Of a DNA stretch of 48,413 nucleotides, positions 7,201 to 15,256 are shown piece by piece. This DNA comes from JAZREA01 sp045660545 (lineage in GTDB: Bacteria; Bacillota; Clostridia; Monoglobales; Firm-18): the NCBI GenBank assembly GCA_045660545.1, contig JAZREA010000013.1, forward strand, positions 1 to 48,413. Reading direction: 5' to 3'. The first letter of the stretch is position 1; every line of letters begins with the position of its first letter. The notes beneath the pieces are model-generated. The model saw only the letters and a list, made by a program, of their open reading frames with translations, made no database searches and had not been told where the DNA came from. The position numbers and the translations under genes were made by a program.

Positions 7201-7245
7201 ATAGGCTGTATCAAAATGATTTCATTTTGATACAGCCTCTTTTTT
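7201..7245 (+). terminator. Intrinsic terminator of the glyQS operon
   Basis: A perfect stem of about 16 bp (AGGCTGTATCAAAATGA with its complement, loop TT/ATTT) followed by CTTTTTTT. It has no long T run in the minus direction. Confidence 0.9.
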
Positions 7246-7248
7246 TAT

Positions 7249-7284
7249 GCATTGTGTGGGGTGCGCATTTTGCTACTGCCCCTT
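7249..7284 (+). repeat. Lone copy of the 33-bp direct-repeat sequence
   Basis: The sequence GCATTGTGTGGGGTGCGCAT, then TTTGCTACTGCCCC, aligns with the 33-bp repeats at 10781-10815, 11025-11057, 15257-15290 and 15502-15534 at about 25 of 33 positions. As at 11025 and 15502, it lies just beyond the 3' end of a minus-strand gene (here the SleB gene). There is no neighbouring 245-bp unit, so it looks like an unfilled site or a remnant. Confidence 0.55.
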
Positions 7285-7303
7285 TTTATGAATATTCCAT
7301 TCA

Positions 7304-8137
7304 TCACATATAAAACGAATGGTTGCTGATGGTTGTGTAGTACTCTTTGTTGTTTACAATCCAAAAGTTAGTCGCCAAAGACTCGTTTAAAAAGTACATA
7401 CACTCGCCAATGTAATTTTCGCCCCACATCGCACGCTTTGCGGCCTCAACGCTTGTCTTAGCCGGCGTGTTGTATATCTGTCCGTTGGCCACAGGCTGAA
7501 ACTGCACGCCGTAATTTTTGTCAAAAATCACTCCGTAAATCGTGTTGGGGTATTCCTTGCTCTTAACACGGTTTAAGACAACGTTTGCAACGGCGATTTG
7601 CCCTTTAATCGGCTCTCCCTGACTTTCCGCACTGACAATTTTAGAAAGCCACACAAGGTCGTCTTTGGAATACTCTGTCGCCTTGCAGCTTTGCGGGACC
7701 ACCACGCCGTCTTTTCCCACATCCACACAGTTGTATAAAGAGTCCCACTTTACCTCAGCGCCAAACGCCTCCGCAAAAAACCGAAGCGGTATCATAGTTC
7801 TTCCACTTCTTGCTGACGAAGGAGCACCAAGCGGATAGGCATTTCCGTTAATGTACCCTACACTTTCGCCCACCGTAAAGTGCACCACATTTTCCGCAAC
7901 CACGCTTACCGTCTTTGTGTTGTTGTTCCAGTATATTTCGTCAATCCCCATTGCATTGCAAATAGCACGCACAGGAATAAATGTTGTGTTGTTATCAACA
8001 TATGGCCTTACGTCGAAGATAATTTCCGTTCCGTTAACGTAAACGCTCGGCGCTGTAAAAGCAGCCCCCGCAAACGGTATTGTCCCTAAAATCAAGGACA
8101 AAATCAGCACGGCCAAAACGATAATCTTTTTTACCAT
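7304..8137 (-). CDS. SleB/CwlJ-type cell wall hydrolase with copper-amine-oxidase-like N-terminal domain
   Basis: A 277-aa secreted protein: signal peptide (residues 1-25), a stalk domain of the copper amine oxidase N-terminal type (VYVNG, FIPVRAICNAMG, MIPLRFFAEAFGAEVKWD; about 30-140) and a C-terminal hydrolase domain (about 155-277) with WLSKIVSAESQGEP and AVANVVLNRV. SleB and CwlJ proteins are lytic enzymes of the spore cortex; the stalk domain is common in clostridial wall proteins, so a vegetative role is also possible. The start at 8137 has AAAGGAGGT upstream. Its sigma-A-like promoter contains a 12-bp palindrome. It follows clpC by 76 nt with no terminator between them. Confidence 0.85.
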   Translation of the reverse strand: MVKKIIVLAVLILSLILGTIPFAGAAFTAPSVYVNGTEIIFDVRPYVDNNTTFIPVRAICNAMGIDEIYWNNNTKTVSVVAENVVHFTVGESVGYINGNAYPLGAPSSARSGRTMIPLRFFAEAFGAEVKWDSLYNCVDVGKDGVVVPQSCKATEYSKDDLVWLSKIVSAESQGEPIKGQIAVANVVLNRVKSKEYPNTIYGVIFDKNYGVQFQPVANGQIYNTPAKTSVEAAKRAMWGENYIGECMYFLNESLATNFWIVNNKEYYTTISNHSFYM

Positions 8138-8160
8138 AACTACCTCCTTTCGATAGAAAC

Positions 8161-8189
8161 AGTATACCATACGGCCGTATAGCCTTCAA
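8161..8189 (-). promoter_or_regulatory. Promoter of the SleB-type gene with palindromic spacer
   Basis: Minus strand TTGAAG (8184-8189), 17-nt spacer, TATACT (8161-8166). The spacer contains the perfect 12-bp palindrome ATACGGCCGTAT (8169-8180), placed where a repressor would block RNA polymerase. The regulator is unknown. Confidence 0.7.
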
Positions 8190-8213
8190 GCTGTAAATAA
8201 TGGAAGTCAAGGT

Positions 8214-10616
8214 CTACACCTTTACAGGCTCTGCAATTACAAGCCCATCCGAATAAGAGGCTTCATATCGTTTAAACCTTACAATCTCCCCGCTCAAAAC
8301 CGCGTCTGCGACAAAGTCCTCCACCATACTTTGAAGACTTCTCCGAAGAGGCCTTGCGCCAAATTTTATGTCAAAGGATTTTTCGGCAACAGCGCGGGCT
8401 ACGCTGCGGTCAAAGCTGATGTAAATGTTGTTCTCCTCCAGCCTTTTTGAAAGCTCTCTCGTCATATTCTCGGCGATTTTTTGCACATTCTCCTTAGTGA
8501 GCGGATTAAACACCACCACATCATCAACCCTGTTTATAAATTCAGGCCGAAGCGCACGTTTAAGTTCCTCCGTAATGCCCTTTTTAATATCACTTGCCCC
8601 CACCGCGTTGTCAAAGCCAACGGCACGCCTGTTCATAACGCTCGACGCGCCTATGTTTGTGGTCATTATTATCACGCTGTTTTTAAAATCAGTCTTTCTA
8701 CCCTGAGAATCCGTGAGGAATCCGTCTTCCAAAACCTGCAATAATATATTTAAAACATCAGGATGCGCCTTTTCAATCTCGTCAAAGAGCACCACCGAAT
8801 ACGGCATACGCCTGACCGTCTCCGTTAGTTTTCCGCCGTTTTCGTGCCCGAGGTATCCGGGAGGCGCGCCGATTAACTTTGCTACCGAATGTTGTTCCAT
8901 AAGCTCGCTCATATCTATCCTTACCATGCTCTTTTCACTACCGAAAACCGCCTTGGTAAGCTGCTTTGCAAGCTCCGTCTTTCCAACCCCCGTGGGCCCC
9001 GCAAAGATAAACGAGCCGACAGGCCTTTTGGGGTTTTTTATTCCCGTCCTTCCTCTTTTAACGGCCTTGCATACCAACGAAACCGCCTCGTCCTGACCTA
9101 TTATAATCTTTTTTAAGTCATCCTCTATGTTTGACAAAAGCCTTTCTTCCCCTGCGGTCATTCTTGCAACCGGTATCCCCGTCCAGTCGGACAGCACACG
9201 GGCAACGTCCTCGGGCGACATCTCAACAAAGTTGTCGTTACCCCTTAGCTGTTGCCTTACTTCTTTTAGCCTTTGCTTTAATTTCAGCGCCTTGTCCCGA
9301 TATACAGCGGCCTGCTCAAAGTCCGAGCTTCGAAGGCACCTGTCCATAGCATCTTCGTTTTGACAAATTTCGTTTTTAATCGAAATTATCTCCCCACCTT
9401 CCGACTGTGCTGCTATCTTTAACTTCGACGCCGTCTCGTCCACAAGGTCAATCGCCTTGTCGGGCAAAAATCGGTCCTGAATGTATCTCGAAGAAAGCCT
9501 TACGGCAGCGCGCAAACTGTCTTCGGATATTTTAATGTGGTGGTGCTGCTCGTAACATGGCTTTAAGCCCAAGAGAATATTGTATGCCTCCTCCTCGTCG
9601 GGCTGTTCCACCATAACAGGCTGAAAGCGTCTTTCAAGCGCCGAGTCCTTTTCTATATACCTCCTGTATTCATCAATCGTCGTCGCGCCGATAAGCTGTA
9701 TTTCCCCTCTCGCAAGCATCGGTTTTAATATATTTGCCGCATCTATCGCCCCTTCTGCGGCTCCTGCGCCGATTATTGTGTGCACCTCGTCTATAAAAAG
9801 GATAACGTTTCCGGCCTGGACCACCTCGTCCAAAATCTTTTTTAACCGCTCTTCAAACTCACCGCGATACTTTGTCCCTGCTACCATGGCCGACAGGTCA
9901 AGGCAAACAAGCCTCTTTCGTGCAAACTCTCTTCCCAGTCGGTTGTTTGCAATCTCAATCGCTATACCCTCAACAATCGCCGTTTTCCCAACTCCCGGCT
10001 CCCCTATCAGACAGGGATTGTTCTTGGTTCTTCTTGACAGTATCTGTACAGTACGCTCTATTTCCTTTTTTCTTCCGATTACCGAGTCCAGCTTTCCCTC
10101 CTCGGCAATCTTGGTTAAATCTTTTGAAAACTTATCAAGCGTCGGCGTCTTCTTTGCCTGTACACTCTCACTCTTTATGGCAGAGCAACTGACATTAGCC
10201 TTGTCTTCAAGCCTCGTCATATTGACGTTAAGCTTTTTTAGTATCTGTACAGCAATATTGTTGCTGTCGTCAATAATGGCAAGCAATATATGCTCCGTCC
10301 CAACAGTCCTCTGCCTCAGGCTGCACGATATTTTATACGCACGCTCAATAATCTCTCTCGATTTTGGGGTTATACCCACCGTTCCGTACTCGTCGACTTC
10401 GTCTGCTATGGTCATTTTTTCCACAACATCGTACACATCCGCCTCTCTAACGCCAAAGCTGTTTAGAATCTTTGCCGCCACAGACTCTCCCTCTTTTAAA
10501 ATTCCGAGAAGTATATGCTCTGTGCCCAGTACGTTTTTGCCCAGCTCCAGTACATATTCTTTGGCATATATTAAAACTCTTTCTGCACTTTTTGTAAATT
10601 TGGTTTCAGGGAACAC
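8214..10616 (-). CDS. clpC: ATP-dependent Clp protease ATP-binding subunit ClpC
   Basis: An 800-aa AAA+ unfoldase that feeds substrates to ClpP. Order: Clp-N double repeat (about 1-140), AAA-1 with Walker A GEPGVGKTA and the KYRGEFEERLK loop, a UVR/middle coiled region (DFEQAAVYRDKALKLKQ), AAA-2 with Walker A GPTGVGKTEL, then the C-terminal small domain. The GTG at 10616 is preferred, because GAGGTG sits six bases before it; the upstream GTG at 10625 lies inside that Shine-Dalgarno sequence. The usual Firmicute partners ctsR, mcsA and mcsB are not adjacent, so regulation and adaptor use may differ from Bacillus. No CtsR heptad operator was seen upstream. Confidence 0.95.
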   Translation of the reverse strand: MFPETKFTKSAERVLIYAKEYVLELGKNVLGTEHILLGILKEGESVAAKILNSFGVREADVYDVVEKMTIADEVDEYGTVGITPKSREIIERAYKISCSLRQRTVGTEHILLAIIDDSNNIAVQILKKLNVNMTRLEDKANVSCSAIKSESVQAKKTPTLDKFSKDLTKIAEEGKLDSVIGRKKEIERTVQILSRRTKNNPCLIGEPGVGKTAIVEGIAIEIANNRLGREFARKRLVCLDLSAMVAGTKYRGEFEERLKKILDEVVQAGNVILFIDEVHTIIGAGAAEGAIDAANILKPMLARGEIQLIGATTIDEYRRYIEKDSALERRFQPVMVEQPDEEEAYNILLGLKPCYEQHHHIKISEDSLRAAVRLSSRYIQDRFLPDKAIDLVDETASKLKIAAQSEGGEIISIKNEICQNEDAMDRCLRSSDFEQAAVYRDKALKLKQRLKEVRQQLRGNDNFVEMSPEDVARVLSDWTGIPVARMTAGEERLLSNIEDDLKKIIIGQDEAVSLVCKAVKRGRTGIKNPKRPVGSFIFAGPTGVGKTELAKQLTKAVFGSEKSMVRIDMSELMEQHSVAKLIGAPPGYLGHENGGKLTETVRRMPYSVVLFDEIEKAHPDVLNILLQVLEDGFLTDSQGRKTDFKNSVIIMTTNIGASSVMNRRAVGFDNAVGASDIKKGITEELKRALRPEFINRVDDVVVFNPLTKENVQKIAENMTRELSKRLEENNIYISFDRSVARAVAEKSFDIKFGARPLRRSLQSMVEDFVADAVLSGEIVRFKRYEASYSDGLVIAEPVKV

Positions 10617-10693
10617 AAAAATCACCTCACAAAAATTATAGACAGTTTTTCAGCTCCCTAACACAATTTGCCAAAAATAAGGCATAAAAAACA

Positions 10694-10717
10694 GAAATTC
10701 GTCTCCCGACGAATTTC
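10694..10717 (-). terminator. Terminator hairpin of the structured repeat (copy A)
   Basis: Minus strand perfect 10-bp stem GAAATTCGTC / GACGAATTTC with a GGGA loop, followed by TGTTTTTTATG. The same hairpin occurs at 10937-10960 and 15416-15439. Confidence 0.75.
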
Positions 10718-10780
10718 CGCCTTAATTATAACTTTATATCAAACTTACAAATTTCTGCCCAAACCACATTTCATTCTTCT

Positions 10781-11057
10781 CGCCTTGTGTGGTCGGTGCA
10801 TTTTCTGCGCCCCTCCCGTTTAGGGCGGACGAAAAGCAGTGCAGATTGGACAAACTAAGCCCGCAGGGGCTACCCGAAGGCGTACATAGGTACGCCGAGT
10901 GGCGCAGTTTGTTCAAAACACAAGGCATAAAAAACAGAAATTCGTCTCCCGACGAATTTCCGCCTTATTTATAACTTTGATATGAAACTTACAAGTTTCT
11001 ACTTAACCCACATCATATTTTTCTCGCCTTGTGTGGTCGGTGCATTTTTCTACGCCC
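10781..11057. repeat. Structured intergenic repeat locus 1 (145-bp element plus flanking 33-bp repeat)
   Basis: This 424-bp gene-free region (10626-11049) holds the following, left to right. First comes terminator hairpin A. Then a full element (10782-10926) with 9-bp inverted ends GCCTTGTGT/ACACAAGGC, inner helix GGACAAACT/AGTTTGTTC, hairpins AGCCC-GCA-GGGGCT and GGCGTAC-ATAG-GTACGCC, and a CGCCC/GGGCG hairpin. Terminator hairpin B (10937-10960) follows, and then a second copy of the element's first 33 bp (11025-11057). The 33-bp copies are 244 bp apart. The last one supplies the final codons of the adjacent phosphatase gene. It is unnamed to my knowledge. Confidence 0.8.
10937..10960 (-). 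terminator. Terminator hairpin of the structured repeat (copy B), downstream of the PHP phosphatase gene
   Basis: Identical 10-bp stem GAAATTCGTC / GACGAATTTC, loop GGGA, then TGTTTTTTATG on the minus strand. It probably ends the Wzz-kinase-phosphatase transcript. Confidence 0.75.
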
Positions 11058-11745
11058 GTAATATTCCGAGCATTGTTTTTGCGTTATCCATAAGCTCGTT
11101 TGCATAGTCAAGCCCCATCTTTGCGGATACTTTCTTAAACGCATCCCCAATTCTTGGAGGTCTCGAGTCCAGGTTATGGCAATCCGACGCGATGTAATCA
11201 ACCAGTCCCTTTTTCATAAGGCCTATCGAAATAGACCTTCTGAACCTCGCGAACATATCGTCAATATTAACCTGAATCTTAAAGTCCATATGCACAAGCT
11301 TTTCTATCGCACCAACAGAGTTCAGATCCATATATCTGTCTGCGTGCGCAATTATAATGTCCGCATTAGCGTTTGAAGAAATCTTAAACAGCTCGTCATA
11401 AACCCAACCTTCCCACTTAAAATAAGGAAGCTCGACCAACATATAATCTGTTCCCTCAATTTTTAACTTTTCAAGGTCTTCTATCTCGCTTATGCCATAC
11501 TCCAGCTTCACTTCTGCGCCCAGGCGGATGTCTATCCCGTCAGGCTTTTTGTCCGCTACTTTTTCGTAGGCTTTTTGCCTTTTTTCGCAAAAGTGTTCAA
11601 CCGAAGTCTCGTTATAAAAGTGTGGTGTCGCCACAACTGTCTCCACACCGTCTTTTACCATAATGTCAAGCATTTCAAGCGTGTTTTCCACGCTTCGGCT
11701 TCCGTCGTCAATACGGGGCAAAAGATGCGTATGAATATCAATCAT
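11050..11745 (-). CDS. PHP-domain tyrosine-protein phosphatase (CpsB/YwqE family)
   Basis: A 231-aa cytoplasmic metal-dependent phosphatase that dephosphorylates bacterial tyrosine kinases. PHP signatures are MIDIHTHLLPRIDDGS at the N terminus, VVATPHFY, IIAHADRY and IASDCHN, which supply the metal-binding His and Asp residues. It is the last gene of a three-gene module with the Wzz-like co-polymerase and the BY-kinase, and starts 5 nt after the kinase stop codon. Its stop codon TAG lies inside the 33-bp intergenic repeat (GGGCGTAGAAAAATGCA), so the last residues are encoded by repeat sequence. Confidence 0.9.
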   Translation of the reverse strand: MIDIHTHLLPRIDDGSRSVENTLEMLDIMVKDGVETVVATPHFYNETSVEHFCEKRQKAYEKVADKKPDGIDIRLGAEVKLEYGISEIEDLEKLKIEGTDYMLVELPYFKWEGWVYDELFKISSNANADIIIAHADRYMDLNSVGAIEKLVHMDFKIQVNIDDMFARFRRSISIGLMKKGLVDYIASDCHNLDSRPPRIGDAFKKVSAKMGLDYANELMDNAKTMLGILRA

Positions 11746-11750
11746 ATTGT

Positions 11751-12566
11751 CTACCTACCCTTTTTACTGTCTTCGTTAACGTATCCGTAAGCATAGTCGT
11801 ATTTATATCTATACTTATTTTTGTAGTTAGAACGATACATAAGCGCCTTGTCATCGTAGTCGTTGAGTACTACGCCAAGAGGCTTTATTCCCGCGATTTC
11901 AAACTTAGAAAGCGCGTTGGTTAAATGAGTATATTCGCTGTAATTACTTCTTGCAACAAGCACATATCCCGTAACAAGCTCAGACAGAACAAGCGCGTCC
12001 GAAACTATGTTAATCGGCGGAGTATCAATAATTATAAAGTCATATTTGCTCTCAAGTTCGCCAATCAACACCTTCATGTTTTCGGAAGACAAAAGTTCAA
12101 GCGGGTTCGGCGGAATGTGTCCGGAGCAAATTATGTCAAGGTTTTCCACCTTTGTGCTCTGGATAACACCTTCATCTACACCATCCTCCTCGTAAACGTT
12201 GAAGAGGTAGTTAGAAAGCCCTTCTTTACGGCTTATGCTAAAGTATTTGTGAACTCTCGGTTTTCTAAGGTCAGCGTCTATAAGCAAAACCCTTTTGTTA
12301 GTCTGAGCAAAAGATATAGCAAGGTTGATAGCAGTAGTAGTCTTTCCCTCGCCCGGAACAGAAGAGGTTACAACATATTTTTTACAGCCCTTTTCTCTTG
12401 TTGTAAAAATAATGTTAGTCCTGAGTGTCTTATACGCCTCTTTAATCGAAAAGGCAGTGTTCTCGGTAACAATTGTGTTTGTTTCTAACGCTTCGTTTGC
12501 ACGCTTTTTGGAAACCTTTTTAGAGTGTTTGTCAATAAACTTGTTTTTGTTCTCAAACTTTTTCAT
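11751..12566 (-). CDS. BY-kinase, CpsD/CapB family tyrosine-protein kinase
   Basis: A 271-aa P-loop kinase that autophosphorylates on a C-terminal tyrosine cluster and regulates exopolysaccharide synthesis. Visible features are EAYKTLRTNI near residue 45, Walker A SSVPGEGKTTTAINLA, Walker A' VLLIDADLRKPR, Walker B FIIIDTPP and a tyrosine-rich tail (YRSNYKNKYRYKYDYAYGY). The ATG at 12566 has GGGGAGG five to six bases upstream; the longer frame is rejected. It overlaps the co-polymerase gene by 14 nt, which suggests translational coupling. No glycosyltransferase, flippase or polymerase gene lies nearby, so its polysaccharide target must be encoded elsewhere. Confidence 0.92.
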   Translation of the reverse strand: MKKFENKNKFIDKHSKKVSKKRANEALETNTIVTENTAFSIKEAYKTLRTNIIFTTREKGCKKYVVTSSVPGEGKTTTAINLAISFAQTNKRVLLIDADLRKPRVHKYFSISRKEGLSNYLFNVYEEDGVDEGVIQSTKVENLDIICSGHIPPNPLELLSSENMKVLIGELESKYDFIIIDTPPINIVSDALVLSELVTGYVLVARSNYSEYTHLTNALSKFEIAGIKPLGVVLNDYDDKALMYRSNYKNKYRYKYDYAYGYVNEDSKKGR

Positions 12567-13284
12567 TGCCAGCCTCCCCTTCTGCCTGTGATTTTGAAAT
12601 AGAAGGTATAACACCTAAAATAACCAGGTCAAACTTTTCTTCAATATCGTTTGTGCTCTTGATTCTGATATCAAAGTAGTCCATAAGCAAAATTATAAGA
12701 CAAGCCAGCGCCGCACCAAAACACATACCCGCAATCGTGTTTGTTGTTCTGTTTGGTGAAGAGTGGCGTGTGGGCATAGATGCCTCGTCTATCGTCTTAA
12801 CAGAGCCCACCTCAACTATATCCATAATTGCGTTGTTGGCGTATTTTAAAACAGCGGCGCAAATCTCATTTGCGTCCTTAGGGTCTAGTGCCACTACTCT
12901 GACCTTAATTACGCATGTTTCTTCCACGCTGTCGTAAAATACCATGCTCTGCAACTGTCCCACAGAATATTCAACATCCGTGTTTTCTTTAATAATCTTA
13001 AAGAAAGCCTTACTGCTTAAAATTTCTTTGTACGACTCAACAAGCATATCAGCTGTCGTAAGCTCGTAAAGGTTGGCGGTGTTGTTAACCGTTGCAGGAG
13101 TAATTACTTCCTGTGCCTTGCTGTTAACATAGAGTGAACCAACAGAGGTAAACTGTTCATCTATCACGTATCTTGAATACAGATAAAATCCCGAACCAAA
13201 GACAATGATACTCAAAAGAACAATCCACCACTTTTTAATTATAAGCTCGACGAGCTCCTGTACATTAAAAACCTTTTCCAACAT
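12553..13284 (-). CDS. Wzz/CpsC-type polysaccharide co-polymerase and kinase activator
   Basis: A 243-aa membrane protein with two transmembrane segments (about residues 18-38 and 178-200) enclosing an extracellular domain, the Wzz/CapA arrangement. PTRHSSPNRTTNTIAG before the second helix is the proline-rich signature. The short cytoplasmic tail should activate the partner BY-kinase. The ATG at 13284 follows AGAGGG by about five bases. The in-frame extension upstream would overlap the promoter and is rejected. It is the first gene of the module and is divergent from pgcA. Confidence 0.88.
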   Translation of the reverse strand: MLEKVFNVQELVELIIKKWWIVLLSIIVFGSGFYLYSRYVIDEQFTSVGSLYVNSKAQEVITPATVNNTANLYELTTADMLVESYKEILSSKAFFKIIKENTDVEYSVGQLQSMVFYDSVEETCVIKVRVVALDPKDANEICAAVLKYANNAIMDIVEVGSVKTIDEASMPTRHSSPNRTTNTIAGMCFGAALACLIILLMDYFDIRIKSTNDIEEKFDLVILGVIPSISKSQAEGEAGNEKV

Positions 13285-13345
13285 CAATCCCTCTTTCCAT
13301 ATGTACAATTTATAGTTAATGCTTATAAAATTTGTGTCCATCCTC

Positions 13346-13374
13346 ATTATAACATTAAAAACAAGCCTTTGCAA
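13346..13374 (-). promoter_or_regulatory. Promoter of the Wzz-kinase-phosphatase operon
   Basis: Minus strand TTGCAA (13369-13374), 17-nt spacer, TATAAT (13346-13351). It lies back to back with the pgcA promoter, their -35 boxes about 20 nt apart. Confidence 0.8.
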
Positions 13375-13395
13375 CAAAAATTTAAAATAAATTGG

Positions 13396-13424
13396 TTGAC
13401 CTCAAAATATATTTATTATATAAT
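13396..13424 (+). promoter_or_regulatory. Promoter of pgcA
   Basis: Plus strand TTGACC (13396-13401), 17-nt spacer, TATAAT (13419-13424). AAAGGGAG precedes the ATG at 13458. Confidence 0.85.
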
Positions 13425-13457
13425 TTTTATATATAACAAATCAAAGGGAGAAACCAT

Positions 13458-15185
13458 ATGGATTACAAACAACGATTTTTAAATTGGCTTAATTCTGACA
13501 AGATTGACAAAGAAGATATTGAAAAATTAAAGGATATGGAAAAAGACGACCTTCTTATGAAAGAGTCTTTTTATCAGGACCTTGCGTTTGGTACTGCGGG
13601 GCTTCGCGGTATACTCGGTCTTGGCACAAACCGTATGAACAAATACGTTGTACGCCGTGCGACTCAGGGTATCGCAAACTATATATCAAAGCAAGGCGAC
13701 GAGTTAAAGAAAAGAGGCGTCGTCATCGCCTACGATTCCAGACATTACTCAGCAGAGTTCGCGCTCGAGACCGCTTTGACACTTTGTGCCAACGGCATAA
13801 AGGCATACCTTTTCGACGAGCTTCGTCCCGTTCCCGAGCTTTCGTTCGCGATAAGGCACCTTCACACAATCGCGGGTATTGCAATTACTGCTTCGCACAA
13901 CCCTGCGGAGTATAACGGATACAAGGCATACTGGGAAGACGGCGGCCAGCTTCCTCCTCCTGTTTCAGACAAGGTGCTGGAGGAAATCAACAGCCTCGAT
14001 ATGTTTGGCGCAAAGACTATGTCTCTTGATGAGGCCACCTCTTCAAAGCTTCTTAACATAATCGGCGAGGATGTAGACAAAGCATACATCGACGCGGTGT
14101 ACACCCAGGCAATCAATCCCGATGCCGTAGCCGCTGTAGCGGACACATTCAAGCTCGTCTACACCCCTATCCACGGAAGCGGCAATAAGCCTGTCAGAGC
14201 GATACTTAAAAAGTCAGGCTTTAAACACGTTATAGTTGTTAAGGAGCAGGAGCTCCCGGACGGCTCCTTCCCGACAGTAAAGTCTCCAAATCCCGAAAAC
14301 AAGGAATGCTTCACAAAGGCAATCGAGCTTGCACGTGAAAACGACGTCAGCCTAATCATCGGTACAGACCCCGACGCTGACAGAATGGGTATTATGCTAA
14401 GAAACAACGAGGGCGAATATATCCCCATGTCAGGAAATCAGGTAGGCGCTCTTTTAATTGACTATATAATATCCGCCAAGATAAAGCGCGGCGTGTTGCC
14501 GTCTAACGGTGCCGTTATATCAACAATTGTTTCTACCAAAATGGCTAAGGTTATTACCGAAAGCTATGGAATGAAATTTATCGAAACCTTAACAGGCTTT
14601 AAGTTTATCGGCGAGAAAATCCACGAGTTTGAAACAACGGGCTGTAACGAATTTTTGCTCGGCTTTGAAGAAAGCTACGGCTATCTGATAGGCACACACG
14701 CAAGGGACAAAGACTCTGTCGTTGCGAGCATGCTTATCGCAGAAATGGCGGCTTATTATAGTCAGGAAGGGCTCACACTTTATGACGTTATGCAAAAGCT
14801 CTATGACAAGTACGGTCACTTTACAGAGGAAACCGTAAGCATCACCATGGCAGGCAGCGAAGGTATCGCAAAGATACAGGCTATGATGTCCGACCTTCGT
14901 TCCAACCCTCCCGCTTCCTTTGGTAAATTCAAGGTGGAAGCATTACGCGACTATAAAGCAGGCGTAAGGAAAACCCTTGCTGACAACAAGGAGGAAAGCC
15001 TCACGCTTCCAAAATCCGACGTTTTATACTTTGAGCTTACAGACGGATCAAGCTTCGTTGCCCGTCCCTCCGGCACCGAGCCTAAAATCAAGCTTTACTA
15101 CCTGCTTCGTGCCGATAGTCAGGCAGAAGCCAAGGAAAACTTAGAAGCAATAAAGGCAGAAGTCAATAAATACTTTAATATCTAA
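13458..15185 (+). CDS. pgcA: Alpha-phosphoglucomutase / phosphohexomutase (PgcA type)
   Basis: A 575-aa enzyme interconverting glucose 6-phosphate and glucose 1-phosphate, the entry to UDP-glucose, glycogen and wall polymers. The four phosphohexomutase signatures are present: active-site serine TASHNPAEYNGYKAYW, metal loop IIGTDPDADRMG, sugar loop GFEESYGYL and phosphate loop RPSGTEPKIK. Length and spacing match Bacillus PgcA closely, judged from memory. Being divergent from the polysaccharide-kinase module may reflect shared demand for sugar nucleotides, though each has its own promoter. A strong terminator follows. Confidence 0.93.
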   Translation: MDYKQRFLNWLNSDKIDKEDIEKLKDMEKDDLLMKESFYQDLAFGTAGLRGILGLGTNRMNKYVVRRATQGIANYISKQGDELKKRGVVIAYDSRHYSAEFALETALTLCANGIKAYLFDELRPVPELSFAIRHLHTIAGIAITASHNPAEYNGYKAYWEDGGQLPPPVSDKVLEEINSLDMFGAKTMSLDEATSSKLLNIIGEDVDKAYIDAVYTQAINPDAVAAVADTFKLVYTPIHGSGNKPVRAILKKSGFKHVIVVKEQELPDGSFPTVKSPNPENKECFTKAIELARENDVSLIIGTDPDADRMGIMLRNNEGEYIPMSGNQVGALLIDYIISAKIKRGVLPSNGAVISTIVSTKMAKVITESYGMKFIETLTGFKFIGEKIHEFETTGCNEFLLGFEESYGYLIGTHARDKDSVVASMLIAEMAAYYSQEGLTLYDVMQKLYDKYGHFTEETVSITMAGSEGIAKIQAMMSDLRSNPPASFGKFKVEALRDYKAGVRKTLADNKEESLTLPKSDVLYFELTDGSSFVARPSGTEPKIKLYYLLRADSQAEAKENLEAIKAEVNKYFNI

Positions 15186-15190
15186 AATTT

Positions 15191-15228
15191 TAAAAGCAGC
15201 TGAATTCAAATTCAGCTGCTTTTTTTCT
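15191..15228 (+). terminator. Intrinsic terminator of pgcA
   Basis: A 12-bp self-complementary stem AGCAGCTGAATT / AATTCAGCTGCT followed by seven T residues, directly after the stop codon. Confidence 0.9.
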
Positions 15229-15256
15229 TTTAAAATATTTTGTTAACCATTTCTTT

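Noticed and set aside
10617..10690. Promoter of clpC
   Set aside because: A TATAAT is present near 10637-10642 on the minus strand, but no -35 box has acceptable spacing (TTGTGT at 20 nt); left unannotated.
10734..10974. Small open frames inside the structured repeats (also 15190-15405)
   Set aside because: They follow the repeat rather than any codon pattern, lack ribosome binding sites and differ between the two copies where pairing, not coding, is kept.
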